Source: Comamonadaceae bacterium
GTDB taxonomy: Bacteria > Pseudomonadota > Gammaproteobacteria > Burkholderiales > Burkholderiaceae_C
DNA: 42,337 bases
Assembly (NCBI GenBank): GCA_947442105.1
Contig: CANEVH010000035.1
Coordinates: 1-42,337 of the forward strand
Direction: 5' to 3'
Part shown: piece by piece, positions 13,726 through 22,225 of the stretch
Numbering within the stretch: position 1 is the first letter of the stretch
Layout: every line of letters starts with the position of its first letter
The notes under the pieces: generated by a model
Databases searched by the model: none
Told to the model about the DNA's origin: nothing
Seen by the model: only the letters and a program-made list of their open reading frames with translations
Position numbers and translations under genes: made by a program

Positions 13726-14021
13726 GCCAAAAACTCCAGCCGCTGGCCTATGCGCTGCCAGACTTCGCGTTTGTCAGAATCTGAATTGCCAGCCCAGGCG
13801 CCGATTTCCTCAATGTTGCGCAGGCAACCAATGCACCATCCGGTATCCGCGTCCATTTGGCACACCGAGATGCAGGGTGACGGGGGCGCATGGCGCGTGG
13901 CGACTGCCTCGGGCAGGCGCGCCTGCAACAAGCTGCGGTATTGGGTGGCCGGGTCGGCCTTGGGGCGGCGCGGCAATCGATCAGAACGTGGCGTGAGGTC
14001 GGTGGGGGTATCAGGCGGCAT
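13722..14021 (-). CDS. DUF1289-family protein
   Basis: This 99-residue protein contains PSPCISVCQMDADTGWCIGC followed by LRNIEEI..W. The four cysteines (CxxxC and CxGC) match DUF1289, a small family of unknown function presumed to bind a metal or iron-sulfur cluster. The N-terminal 45 residues are an Arg/Pro-rich extension. Its start overlaps the last 11 bases of the HMG-CoA lyase gene and its end overlaps the isomerase start, so it is part of that operon. Confidence 0.75.
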   Translation of the reverse strand: MPPDTPTDLTPRSDRLPRRPKADPATQYRSLLQARLPEAVATRHAPPSPCISVCQMDADTGWCIGCLRNIEEIGAWAGNSDSDKREVWQRIGQRLEFLA

Positions 14022-14922
14022 GGCGGCGATTCAGTAGGGCAGTGGCGGCGCGCGAGTTTGGCACACGCTGCAAATGGGCGCTGATGAAGGCGCTGGCGTC
14101 GAGCAGGCGCTCCAGGTCAATGCCGGTGTCAATGCCCATGCCGTGCAGCATGAACACCACGTCTTCGGTAGCGACGTTGCCCGTGGCGCCCTTGGCGTAG
14201 GGGCAACCGCCCAGGCCGGCCACCGAAGTGTCAAAGCTGGCAATGCCCAGCTCCAGCGCCGCCAAGGTATTGGCCAGCGCCTGGCCATAGGTGTCGTGAA
14301 AGTGGCCCGACACGGCCTCAAGCGGAAAGTGGCGCAACGCGGCCTCCAGCGCGGCCTGCACCTTGCGCGGCGTGCCCACGCCAATGGTGTCGGCCACGCC
14401 GATGTGCTGCACGCCCATCTCGCGCATCAGCTGCGCCACTAACGCCACCCGCTCGGGCGCAATCTCGCCCTCATACGGGCAACCCAGCGCGCACGAAATG
14501 GCACCGCGCACCGCCACGCCCTGGGCCAGCGCAGCAGCCACCACCGGGCGAAAGCGCTCCATGCTTTCGCTGATGCTGCAATTGATGTTCTTTTGGCTAA
14601 ACGCCTCGCTGGCCGCGCCAAACACCACCACCTCGTCGGGCTGGCTGGCCAGGGCCGCTTCCAGACCCTGCATATTGGGTGTGAGCACCGAGTAGCGCAC
14701 TCCCGGCTTGCGCGTGATGCCCGCCATCACCTCGGCGTTGTCCGCCATTTGCGGCACCCACTTCGGTGAAACAAAGCTGGTGACCTCGATTTGCGCGAAG
14801 CCCGCGTCTTGCAAGCGGTGCACCAGCTCAATCTTCACCGCAGCGGGCACCGGCTGCTTTTCGTTTTGCACGCCGTCGCGGGGGCCGACTTCGAGGATGT
14901 TGACGCGGGAGGGTATGGACAT
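14011..14922 (-). CDS. mvaB: Hydroxymethylglutaryl-CoA lyase
   Basis: This 303-residue enzyme splits HMG-CoA into acetoacetate and acetyl-CoA, the last step of leucine degradation. The N-terminus holds EVGPRDGVQNE. The metal ligands appear in GHFHDTYGQALAN, and the catalytic cysteine loop is GLGGCPYAKGATGN. The start MSIPSRVNIL and the length match the bacterial family. It lies in the same orientation as the methylcrotonoyl-CoA carboxylase genes, separated from mccA by a GhrA-type reductase, which places it in a leucine/isovalerate catabolic cluster. Confidence 0.92.
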   Translation of the reverse strand: MSIPSRVNILEVGPRDGVQNEKQPVPAAVKIELVHRLQDAGFAQIEVTSFVSPKWVPQMADNAEVMAGITRKPGVRYSVLTPNMQGLEAALASQPDEVVVFGAASEAFSQKNINCSISESMERFRPVVAAALAQGVAVRGAISCALGCPYEGEIAPERVALVAQLMREMGVQHIGVADTIGVGTPRKVQAALEAALRHFPLEAVSGHFHDTYGQALANTLAALELGIASFDTSVAGLGGCPYAKGATGNVATEDVVFMLHGMGIDTGIDLERLLDASAFISAHLQRVPNSRAATALLNRRHAA

Positions 14923-14985
14923 GGGGGGAAGTCTTGTAATCGGAAGTGGGTTGGACGCGACAGCAACAGGCGCAACAGCCGAGGG

Positions 14986-15906
14986 TCAGTAGCCGCGCGC
15001 CAGATCGACCACGCCCGCCACCGGCTCGCCCCGCTCCAGCGCCTGGATTTTGCCCACGATTTGCGCAATGCTCTCGCTGCGCAAGGTGCGCGCTGAGGTG
15101 TGCGGCGTAACAGTAATGCGCGGATGCGTCCAAAACGGGTGGCCTGCGGGCAGCGGTTCGGTGCGAAACACGTCCAACATGGCCCCTGCCATCTGGCCGC
15201 TGTCCAGCAGGGCTAGCAAGTCTTCTTCCACCAGGTGGCGACCGCGTGCCACATTGATGAGGTAGGCGCCGCTTTGCAGTTGGGACAGGGTGCGGCGGTT
15301 CAGGATGTTTTCGGTCTCCGGCGTGAGCGGCAGCAGATTGACCAGCACGCGGGTTTTCGCCAAAAACTGGCCCAGCTCTTGCGCGCCGCCAAAGCATTGC
15401 ACACCCGCGATGTTTTTGGGGCTACGGCTCCAGCCCAGCACCGGAAACTCAAACCGCGCCACCGCCTGCGCCACCCGCGCACCCAGCACGCCCAGGCCCA
15501 AAATGCCCACCGGAAAATCCGTGCGCGCCAACGGCTTGCGAAACGACCAATTACCCGCGCGGGTATCGGCCTCGTAAGCGTCGAATTCGCGGGTGTGGCG
15601 AATCAGCGCGTGGCAGACATATTCGGCCATTTGCACCGACATGCCCGCGTCGTCCAAACGCACCAGCTTCGTGATGGCGGGCACTTGCAGCGCCAGCAGC
15701 GCGTCCACCCCAGCGCCGATGTTGAACGCCGCTTTGAGCTGCAGCTGCTGGTCAAACAAGGCCTGCGGCGGCGCCCAGACCACGGCGTAGTCGGCGGGTG
15801 GGTCACCACTGTGCCAGAGGCTGATGTTGGCCTTGGGCAGCGCGGCTTGCAGGCCTTGCAGCCAGGGCTCGGGCTTGGTGTCGGTGCAGCAAAAGGTGAT
15901 GCGCAT
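14986..15906 (-). CDS. ghrA: Glyoxylate/hydroxypyruvate reductase A
   Basis: This 306-residue member of the D-2-hydroxyacid dehydrogenase family reduces glyoxylate and hydroxypyruvate with NAD(P)H in the cytoplasm. The nucleotide-binding GILGLGVLGARVAQAV lies near residues 136-151. The catalytic Arg is in INVARGRHLVEEDLL, and the acid/base His in TPHTSA near the C-terminus. The N-terminal CCTDTKPEPWLQGLQAALP is typical of GhrA. It sits between mccA (35 bp upstream) and the HMG-CoA lyase gene on the same strand; a role in leucine catabolism is not evident. Confidence 0.88.
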   Translation of the reverse strand: MRITFCCTDTKPEPWLQGLQAALPKANISLWHSGDPPADYAVVWAPPQALFDQQLQLKAAFNIGAGVDALLALQVPAITKLVRLDDAGMSVQMAEYVCHALIRHTREFDAYEADTRAGNWSFRKPLARTDFPVGILGLGVLGARVAQAVARFEFPVLGWSRSPKNIAGVQCFGGAQELGQFLAKTRVLVNLLPLTPETENILNRRTLSQLQSGAYLINVARGRHLVEEDLLALLDSGQMAGAMLDVFRTEPLPAGHPFWTHPRITVTPHTSARTLRSESIAQIVGKIQALERGEPVAGVVDLARGY

Positions 15907-15941
15907 GGGCGTTGGGCTCAGTACAAAAAGGGCAAGCGGCT

Positions 15942-18059
15942 TCAGGCCGCCACGGCCACCGCCAGGCGCAATAGTTCGGCGCCTTCAGCCACCTGGTCGC
16001 CAGGGGCGTAGAGCAGGTCTTGCACCGTGCCGTTAGCCGGTGCGCTGATGGTGTGCTCCATTTTCATCGCATCCATCACCGCCAGCGGTTGGCCCTGGCG
16101 CACCACGTCACCCGCCTTGACGGCAAACGACAGCAGCTTGCCCGGCATGGGCGCCGTCAGGCGGCCGGTGTCGGCCTGGGCCACTGCCGCGTGGGCCAGC
16201 GCGTCCACCGCCACGATCTGCGTGGCGCCGTGGGCCATGAACACATGGGCGGTTTCGCCCTGGCGGTAGACCTGCACGCGCTGGCGCTCGTGGCCCCAGG
16301 CGATGTCCAGGCTGCCATCGGCTTGCACCGTGAAATTCAGCGCGGCATGCACGCCGCCACACTCCAGCGCCATGGAGCCGCCGCGCCCGTGGCGCAACGT
16401 GGCGCTGTGGGGCGCACCGGCAAACTCCAGCGCAAAGCTGCGCACCGGCGCGGCGTGCGACTGCCAAGAGTCGCGCGCGGCCCAAGGGTCTTTCCATCCT
16501 TGGCGTGCGTCGCCAGTGGCACGCTCAAGGCGCAAGGTGTCAGCCACCAGCGCCGCCCCGGCCCAGGCCAGGCCCACTTTTTCTTGCGCGAACAGCGTGG
16601 CTGCTTCACGCGGAATCAAGGCCGTGTCCAGGCGCGCCTGGGCAAACGAGTCGCTGGCGACCACATGGCGCAAGAACTGCACATTGGTGCTTAGGCCCAC
16701 GATATGGGTTTGCGCCAGCGCCGCGTCCATGCGCGCCAGCGCCTCAGCGCGGGTGCGGCCGTGCACGATGAGCTTGGCGACCATGGAGTCGTAATAGGGG
16801 CTGATGCTGTCGCCCTGGCGCACGCCCGAGTCCACACGCACGCCGCAGTCGGCGCGGGCAAAACTGCTGTGCGCCGGCAAGGCGTAGACGCCCAGGGTGC
16901 CGGTGGCGGGCAAGAACTGCTTGTCCGGCGTTTCGGCGCAAATGCGCGCTTCAATCGCATGCCCTTGAATCTTCAACTGGTCCTGGCGCAAGGGCAGCGG
17001 CTCGCCACTGGCCACGCGCAGTTGCCACTCCACGAGGTCGAGGCCGGTGATCGCCTCGGTCACGGGATGCTCCACCTGAAGGCGCGTGTTCATCTCCATA
17101 AAAAAGAAAGCCCCCACGCTTGCCACTTCGTGTGCTGCGCTGCCCCCCGAGGGGGCCGTCGCGCCTTGGGGCGGCCCGGCGGCGCTCTGCGTCATCACCT
17201 CCGGCTGGTCGTAGCTGGCCTGTTCCACAATGAATTCCACCGTGCCCGCGCCCACGTAGTTCACCGCACGCGCTGCCGCCACGGCCGCCGCGCCCATTTG
17301 GGCGCGCAAGGCCTCGGTCATGCCGGGGGCGGGCGCTTCTTCCAGCACTTTTTGGTGGCGGCGTTGCACCGAGCAGTCGCGCTCAAACAGGTAAACGTAA
17401 TTGCCCTGGCTGTCGCCAAACACCTGAATCTCGATGTGGCGCGGGCGCTGCACATACTTTTCTATCAGCACCGCGCCATTGCCAAAGCTGCTCACCGCCT
17501 CGCGCTGGCAACTGGCCAAGGCGGCGGCAAAGTCGCCCGTCGCCTCCACAATGCGCATGCCCTTGCCGCCGCCGCCTGCGCTGGCCTTGATCAGCACGGG
17601 GTAGCCAATGCGGTCCGCCTCGCGCTGCAAGAGCGCGGGGTCTTGGTCGGCGCCGTGGTAGCCGGGCACCAGCGGAACACCGGCGCGCTCCATCAGTTGC
17701 TTGGACTCGGCCTTCAAACCCATGGCGCGAATGGCGCTGGGCGAGGGGCCAATAAAGGCGAGGCCCGCGTCGGCGCAGGCTTGCGCAAAGGCATCGTTCT
17801 CGCTCAAAAAGCCGTAGCCGGGGTGGATGGCCTGCGCGCCGGTGGCCAAGGCTGCGTCAACAATGGCCTGCCAGCGCAAATAGCTGTCTTTGGGCGCGCT
17901 GCCACCAATGTGCACCGCCTGGTCGCACATTTGCACGTGGCGCGCGCGCGCGTCGGCGTCTGAATACACCGCCACGGTTTGGATGCCCAAGCGGGCAGCG
18001 GTGGCCGCCACCCGGCACGCGATTTCGCCCCGGTTGGCGATGAGGATTTTGGTGAACAT
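15942..18059 (-). CDS. mccA: Methylcrotonoyl-CoA carboxylase, biotin-carrying alpha subunit
   Basis: This subunit carboxylates its biotin with ATP and bicarbonate and passes the carboxyl group to the MccB subunit on 3-methylcrotonyl-CoA (leucine breakdown). The 705 residues hold the biotin carboxylase N-domain (FTKILIANRGEIACR), ATP-grasp (ASAGGGGKGMR) and MEMNTRLQVEHPVTE. They end in the biotinyl domain with AMKMEH, where Lys666 is biotinylated 39 residues from the end. An extra 35 or so residues (about 280-318) separate GTVEFIVEQ from FFFMEMNT, where relatives have a short turn. That insert is encoded by a palindromic repeat (17110-17187). The assignment to methylcrotonyl-CoA rests on mccB and mvaB nearby; acetyl- or propionyl-CoA carboxylases share this architecture. 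Confidence 0.88.
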   Translation of the reverse strand: MFTKILIANRGEIACRVAATAARLGIQTVAVYSDADARARHVQMCDQAVHIGGSAPKDSYLRWQAIVDAALATGAQAIHPGYGFLSENDAFAQACADAGLAFIGPSPSAIRAMGLKAESKQLMERAGVPLVPGYHGADQDPALLQREADRIGYPVLIKASAGGGGKGMRIVEATGDFAAALASCQREAVSSFGNGAVLIEKYVQRPRHIEIQVFGDSQGNYVYLFERDCSVQRRHQKVLEEAPAPGMTEALRAQMGAAAVAAARAVNYVGAGTVEFIVEQASYDQPEVMTQSAAGPPQGATAPSGGSAAHEVASVGAFFFMEMNTRLQVEHPVTEAITGLDLVEWQLRVASGEPLPLRQDQLKIQGHAIEARICAETPDKQFLPATGTLGVYALPAHSSFARADCGVRVDSGVRQGDSISPYYDSMVAKLIVHGRTRAEALARMDAALAQTHIVGLSTNVQFLRHVVASDSFAQARLDTALIPREAATLFAQEKVGLAWAGAALVADTLRLERATGDARQGWKDPWAARDSWQSHAAPVRSFALEFAGAPHSATLRHGRGGSMALECGGVHAALNFTVQADGSLDIAWGHERQRVQVYRQGETAHVFMAHGATQIVAVDALAHAAVAQADTGRLTAPMPGKLLSFAVKAGDVVRQGQPLAVMDAMKMEHTISAPANGTVQDLLYAPGDQVAEGAELLRLAVAVAA
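17110..17187. repeat. Short interspersed repeat inserted in frame in mccA
   Basis: This roughly 78-bp stretch contains a CCCCCCGAGGGGGCC dyad and a GCCTTGGGGCGGCCCGGCGGCGC flank, with CACGCTTGCCACTTCGTG-type sequence on the other side. Repeats of this look are common in Comamonadaceae intergenic regions (from memory). It is translated as SAAGPPQGATAPSGGSAAHE within the ATP-grasp domain. Confidence 0.65.
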
Positions 18060-18066
18060 GGGGTCC

Positions 18067-18582
18067 TTAATGGTTGGAATGGGCTGGGGCTTGCAACATG
18101 TAAACCATGTCGAGTTCGGGCGCTGGATGCCCCATGGCAGTCATCGCGGCGGTGATCTGCCCCCGATGGTGGGTGCTGTGGTTAAAGACGTGCGCCAAGG
18201 TGGCCGCAAAGGGCAAGGACTGCGCGGTTCCGCGCAGCGTGGTGTAGCGGAGCACGCCGTCAAAACGCGCTGCATCCCAGGCCGCGATCAGGGGCATCCA
18301 CGCTTGCGCTTCCGATATCAGAGCGCTGGCCAGGGCGGCGCGGTCGGCCTCGACTTCTTGGGCCAGTGATGCAATCTGCGGCACATCGCCCTGAAACCGC
18401 ACGCGCCAGAGCCGGTGTTCGCCCAGCAGCACATGGTTGAGCGTGCCATGGATGGATTGAAAGAAAAGGCCGCAATCCCGGCGGTAGTCGCCCTCTGGCA
18501 CACATTCCAGCGCCGTGAGCAGGGCTTGCGTGGCCCAGGCGTTGTAGCGGGCCAGGGTTTGAAAGTGGCGGTGGGGATCCAT
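18067..18582 (-). CDS. DinB-family (DUF664-like) metal-binding four-helix protein
   Basis: This 171-residue protein contains LNHVLLGEHRLWRVRF near residue 50 and HVFNHSTHHRGQI near 130-142. The three histidines form the usual metal site of DinB/YfiT-like four-helix bundles. Such proteins often act as thiol-dependent S-transferases or are of unknown role; the specific reaction is not evident. It lies 7 bp upstream of mccA on the same strand and so is probably co-transcribed. Confidence 0.8.
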   Translation of the reverse strand: MDPHRHFQTLARYNAWATQALLTALECVPEGDYRRDCGLFFQSIHGTLNHVLLGEHRLWRVRFQGDVPQIASLAQEVEADRAALASALISEAQAWMPLIAAWDAARFDGVLRYTTLRGTAQSLPFAATLAHVFNHSTHHRGQITAAMTAMGHPAPELDMVYMLQAPAHSNH

Positions 18583-18594
18583 AGTTCGCCCTCG

Positions 18595-18996
18595 CTAATG
18601 CTGCACTACTTGCAAGCCGCGCAAGGCGGCCATCACATCGAAATCGGCGTCCCGGTGCAGCAGCAAATGGTCATTCGTGATGCAGTAGCTGGCCAAGAGC
18701 ACATCAATTGGACTGCGAATGGAATAGCCAAGGGCGCGCAGCTCGCGGTAGTGGTCTGCGGCTTGGAGTGCATTCGCTAAGCCACCCAGTTCCACTTGCG
18801 TCAACTCCGACAACAGCTCCTGCGCCTCCACCAAGAGGCGACTGGAGCGAAAGCCCCGCAACACCTCATAGACGACCAAATCGGCCGTAGCCAGCGTGGA
18901 GCTGCTGTCGCAAAGTAGCGCCTCCAAGCGATCCACAGCAGTGTTCGATGCGCCATTGAAGAAGTCAATCCAGACGCTGGAGTCCACCAAAATCAC
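18595..18996 (-). CDS. vapC: VapC-type PIN-domain ribonuclease toxin
   Basis: This 133-residue PIN domain begins ILVDSSVWIDFFNG, with the first catalytic Asp at position 4. Further acids lie in the VVYEVLRGF, SPIDVLLASY and DADFDVM segments. PIN toxins cleave RNA (often tRNA or rRNA) with Mg2+ and are held inactive by the cognate antitoxin. The start overlaps the upstream antitoxin stop by 4 bp. All acidic positions appear present, so it should be active. Confidence 0.88.
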   Translation of the reverse strand: MILVDSSVWIDFFNGASNTAVDRLEALLCDSSSTLATADLVVYEVLRGFRSSRLLVEAQELLSELTQVELGGLANALQAADHYRELRALGYSIRSPIDVLLASYCITNDHLLLHRDADFDVMAALRGLQVVQH

Positions 18997-19280
18997 TTGG
19001 TACGACCTCGTTTGGCGCTAGCCACCGTGGTGGCCTTTACGACATAGGGCGCGGGCGCCGCTTCATTGACGGACAAGGCCCGCTGTTCGCGCACCTTGGC
19101 CCAGCCTTCGTCAGAGTCATCCCAGTGCAATTTGCCGCGCAATGCCCGCAGGCCGTCGTACACCTTGCGCCGCGCGACCAGGCGCAAGCCCTCTTCCACC
19201 GCCTCGCGCTTGGTCTTAAAGCCGCCGGCCGCCATGGCGGCGGTCATGAGCTTGTCGTCGATTTCAATATTGGTGCGCAT
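18993..19280 (-). CDS. vapB: VapB-type antitoxin (DUF2191-like, ribbon-helix-helix)
   Basis: This 95-residue protein starts MRTNIEIDDKLMTAAM. This is a ribbon strand followed by helices (KTKREAVEEGLRLVARR), the usual DNA-binding N-terminus of VapB/DUF2191 antitoxins. The basic C-terminus (SAKRGRTK) would bind the PIN toxin. AGGGGA precedes the ATG by about 5 bases. It lies first in the pair, with an inverted repeat just upstream for autoregulation. Confidence 0.85.
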   Translation of the reverse strand: MRTNIEIDDKLMTAAMAAGGFKTKREAVEEGLRLVARRKVYDGLRALRGKLHWDDSDEGWAKVREQRALSVNEAAPAPYVVKATTVASAKRGRTK

Positions 19281-19292
19281 GAAAATCCCCTG

Positions 19293-19320
19293 TGTGTATA
19301 AAAATCAAAAATCATACACA
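19293..19320 (-). promoter_or_regulatory. Operator-like inverted repeat in the vapBC promoter
   Basis: TGTGTAT and ATACACA flank an AT-rich 14-base centre just upstream of the vapB ribosome site. It fits a VapBC autorepression operator overlapping the -10 region, within a 63-bp gap downstream of the hydrolase gene. Confidence 0.5.
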
Positions 19321-19343
19321 TCGCAAGCGCCGTGTGCAAGCAG

Positions 19344-20495
19344 TCACTGCGGCTTCCAGACCACGTCAGCGTCCACGGCGTACAGGGCGCAGGGGTTGCC
19401 AAAGCGCTGGCAGTTGCCCAGGGCGCGACCAGCGGCGTAGTCGCCACGGGCATGCCCAAACCCTCCTTTGCTACTTACCGCAAAAGCGCGGGGCAAGGCC
19501 ATTTCCAAGAACTTGGCGTAGGCGGCTTTGCCGGACGTGCCCACCGGAGGGGCGGCGGTGGCGTCAATGGCGGCAAAGGCGCTGGGCGGCGGCGCCTTCA
19601 CGATGGCGGGCTTGTCAAAGCCAAGTTGGTTAAGAAACGCGTCCACCACCGGTAGCCAATGGTCCATGTCGATACCCAGGCCGCTGTGCCCGTCCTCACC
19701 AACAGCCGCGAGTCCCGTAAATTGAGCCTTCCCGCCGCCATCTACCCATGCCTTGTGCCAGGCTTTCGGGATATCAGCACCCCAGTATTTGTCGTTTTCC
19801 CAGTAAAGCCAGAGCATCGGCACTTTGGCGTTTTTGGCAATTTCGCCCCAATATTGCGTTGTGGCGTAAGGGTTGCAGGGTCTGCCGGGTTTGGTGTCTG
19901 GGTTGCCACCGGTACCCCCAGAAAAATTGATGCCGCCCACCAAGCCCGGCGGCGCGCGGCCCACCGTGGCTACCGTGGTCAGGCCACCGACCGACTGGCC
20001 TGCCACCAACCAGCGGCTAGCGTCCACATAAGGCAGGGTTTTGGCAAGCGCCACCGTGGTCAGCACCTGGTCTGAGGCCGCCACCGACATCGGCTCAATG
20101 TTTTTGCAGGCGCTGTGTTCCGGGTCAAAACTGCCATAGGTTTCCCAGTAACCAATGCGGTTGGGCACCAACACCACAAAACCCTTGGCCACCAAATAAC
20201 GCGCCGCCGCCTCAGGCCGGTAGCGGCCCTGGACGGCGCGCTTGGCCTCCACTGCACGACCATGGTTAAACACCACGAAGGGAAAAGGCCCATCGCCCGG
20301 CGGGCGGTACACGGTAATGGGCAGCGCCATCGTCTCTTGGCGGCCAAACATGTCTTTCACCGTGGCCTGGGTGCGCAGCACTTCTTCGCGCAGGTCTTTG
20401 GCCAATACTTCAGGGGCAGCGCTAGGTTTCTCGTCCTGCGCCCACACGCCGCCGCACAAGTGCAGCGTTAGCAATAGTGCAAAAAAAGCTTTCAT
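19344..20495 (-). CDS. Secreted alpha/beta hydrolase (dienelactone-hydrolase-like)
   Basis: This 383-residue protein carries a signal peptide (MKAFFALLLTLHLCGGVWAQ). The alpha/beta-hydrolase core has FNHGR (oxyanion region), the nucleophile elbow AGQSVGG, and a late ..DGHSGLGIDMDHW segment that probably supplies the acid/His. The start at 20495 is chosen over an in-frame ATG at 20528, because that longer form would precede the signal peptide and overlap the mccB stop. It is likely exported; the substrate is unknown. It sits 13 bp after mccB on the same strand. Confidence 0.75.
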   Translation of the reverse strand: MKAFFALLLTLHLCGGVWAQDEKPSAAPEVLAKDLREEVLRTQATVKDMFGRQETMALPITVYRPPGDGPFPFVVFNHGRAVEAKRAVQGRYRPEAAARYLVAKGFVVLVPNRIGYWETYGSFDPEHSACKNIEPMSVAASDQVLTTVALAKTLPYVDASRWLVAGQSVGGLTTVATVGRAPPGLVGGINFSGGTGGNPDTKPGRPCNPYATTQYWGEIAKNAKVPMLWLYWENDKYWGADIPKAWHKAWVDGGGKAQFTGLAAVGEDGHSGLGIDMDHWLPVVDAFLNQLGFDKPAIVKAPPPSAFAAIDATAAPPVGTSGKAAYAKFLEMALPRAFAVSSKGGFGHARGDYAAGRALGNCQRFGNPCALYAVDADVVWKPQ

Positions 20496-20508
20496 CGTGC
20501 GCCCCGCC

Positions 20509-22116
20509 CTACATCCGAAAAACACCAAACTTCGTCTCCGCCACCGGCGCGTTCAGCGCCGCGCTCAGGCCCAGGGCCAGGACGCGGCGGGTGTCTGCCG
20601 GATCGATGATGCCGTCGTCCCACAGGCGGGCGGTGGCAAAGTAGGGGTGGCCTTGGGTTTCGTACTGGGCTTTGATGGGGGCTTTGAAGGCGGCTTCTTC
20701 GTCGGCGCTCCAGGTGCCGCCCTTGGCTTCCAGGCCATCGCGCTTGACGGTGGCCAAGACGCTGGCGGCCTGTTCACCGCCCATGACGCTGATGCGCGCG
20801 TTGGGCCACATCCACAAAAAGCGCGGGCTGTAAGCGCGCCCGCACATGCCGTAATTGCCCGCGCCAAAGCTGCCGCCAATGATGATGGTGAACTTGGGCA
20901 CCGCCGCACAGGCCACGGCCGTGACCATCTTGGCGCCATTGCGGGCAATGCCTTCGTTCTCGTACTTGCGCCCGACCATGAAGCCGGTGATATTTTGCAA
21001 AAACACCAAGGCAATTTTGCGCTGGCAGCACAGCTCAATAAAGTGTGCGCCCTTCAGGGCCGACTCGCTGAACAAAATGCCGCTGTTGGCGATGATGCCC
21101 ACGGCCATGCCCTCAATGTGCGCAAAGCCGCAGACCAGCGTGGCGCCAAAGCGCGGCTTGAACTCATGGAACGCGCTGCCGTCCACGATGCGGGCGATGA
21201 TCTCGCGCACGTCAAAGGGCTTGCGCGTGTCGGTGGGAATCACGCCATACAGCTCTTCGGCGGCAAACTGCGGCGCGGTGGGCTGCGTGGCAGCTTGGGG
21301 CGCAGCCTTGTAGTGGTTGAGATGCGCCACGGCTTCGCGCGCCAGCGTCAGCGCGTGCAAGTCGTTTTGCGCCAGGTGGTCGGCCACGCCGGAGAGGCGG
21401 GTGTGCACATCGCCGCCGCCCAGGTCTTCGGCGCTCACCACCTCGCCGGTGGCGGCCTTGACCAGCGGCGGGCCACCCAAAAAGATGGTGCCCTGGTTTT
21501 TGACGATGATGGTCTCGTCGCTCATGGCTGGCACGTAGGCGCCGCCTGCGGTGCAACTGCCCATAACCACGGCAATTTGCGCAATGCCTTGCGCGCTCAT
21601 GTTTGCCTGGTTGTAGAAGATGCGGCCAAAGTGGTCGCGGTCGGGGAATACCTCGTCTTGGTTAGGCAGATTGGCGCCGCCGGAATCGACCAGGTAAATA
21701 CAGGTCAGGTTGTTCTGCTGCGCCACTTCTTGCGCGCGCAGGTGTTTTTTGACCGTCATGGGGTAGTAGGTGCCGCCTTTGACGGTGGCGTCGTTGCACA
21801 CAATCATGCAATCCACGCCGCTGACCCGGCCAATGCCGGCAATCAGCCCCGCGCCGGGGGCGTCGTTGCCGTACAAATTAAGCGCGGCCAGCGGCGCGAG
21901 TTCCAGAAACGGCGTGCCGGGGTCCAGCAGCATGTGCACCCGCTCGCGCGGCAGCAGCTTGCCACGCGCCGTGTGCTTGGCGCGCGCAGTCTCGCCGCCG
22001 CCCAAGGCCACTTTTTCCAAGTGCAAGCGCAAATCGTCGACCAGCACGCGCATGGCGGCGGCGTTGGCCAAGAAGTCGGCGGAGCGGGGGTTGAGCTGGC
22101 TTTGTAAAACGGACAT
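20509..22116 (-). CDS. mccB: Methylcrotonoyl-CoA carboxylase, carboxyltransferase beta subunit
   Basis: This subunit transfers the carboxyl group from biotin to 3-methylcrotonyl-CoA. The 535 residues match MccB length. Conserved segments include [60 protein letters not shown] and the C-terminal [19 protein letters not shown]. The [11 protein letters not shown] stretch is typical of methylcrotonyl- rather than propionyl-CoA carboxylases. It is first in the catabolic transcription direction and faces an AraC-type regulator across 109 bp. Confidence 0.92.
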   Translation of the reverse strand: MSVLQSQLNPRSADFLANAAAMRVLVDDLRLHLEKVALGGGETARAKHTARGKLLPRERVHMLLDPGTPFLELAPLAALNLYGNDAPGAGLIAGIGRVSGVDCMIVCNDATVKGGTYYPMTVKKHLRAQEVAQQNNLTCIYLVDSGGANLPNQDEVFPDRDHFGRIFYNQANMSAQGIAQIAVVMGSCTAGGAYVPAMSDETIIVKNQGTIFLGGPPLVKAATGEVVSAEDLGGGDVHTRLSGVADHLAQNDLHALTLAREAVAHLNHYKAAPQAATQPTAPQFAAEELYGVIPTDTRKPFDVREIIARIVDGSAFHEFKPRFGATLVCGFAHIEGMAVGIIANSGILFSESALKGAHFIELCCQRKIALVFLQNITGFMVGRKYENEGIARNGAKMVTAVACAAVPKFTIIIGGSFGAGNYGMCGRAYSPRFLWMWPNARISVMGGEQAASVLATVKRDGLEAKGGTWSADEEAAFKAPIKAQYETQGHPYFATARLWDDGIIDPADTRRVLALGLSAALNAPVAETKFGVFRM

Positions 22117-22145
22117 GGGGCGACCTCAGTTTTCAGATGGGTGCC

Positions 22146-22213
22146 AGCATAGCGTGCGCCCAAGCACGCTTGCGCCACAAAGGGTGCAAATCTTGCCAGC
22201 CCTTGCGCCACAA
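22146..22213. promoter_or_regulatory. Divergent control region with a 12-bp direct repeat
   Basis: CTTGCGCCACAA occurs at 22169-22180 and again at 22202-22213, 33 bp apart (about three helical turns). On the minus strand a TATGCT -10 candidate for mccB lies at 22146-22151, and the first repeat falls where its -35 would be. Spaced direct repeats overlapping a poor -35 are typical of AraC-family activator sites. Confidence 0.5.
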
Positions 22214-22225
22214 TGCGCGACTGCT

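Noticed and set aside
20242..22107. 621-codon plus-strand frame opposite mccB and the hydrolase
   Set aside because: Low-complexity Gly/His/Gln composition, no family; the minus strand has strongly conserved carboxyltransferase motifs.
21770..22225. Long N-terminal extension of the AraC regulator
   Set aside because: It is antisense to mccB and its promoter; ATG 22226 gives the normal length for the family.
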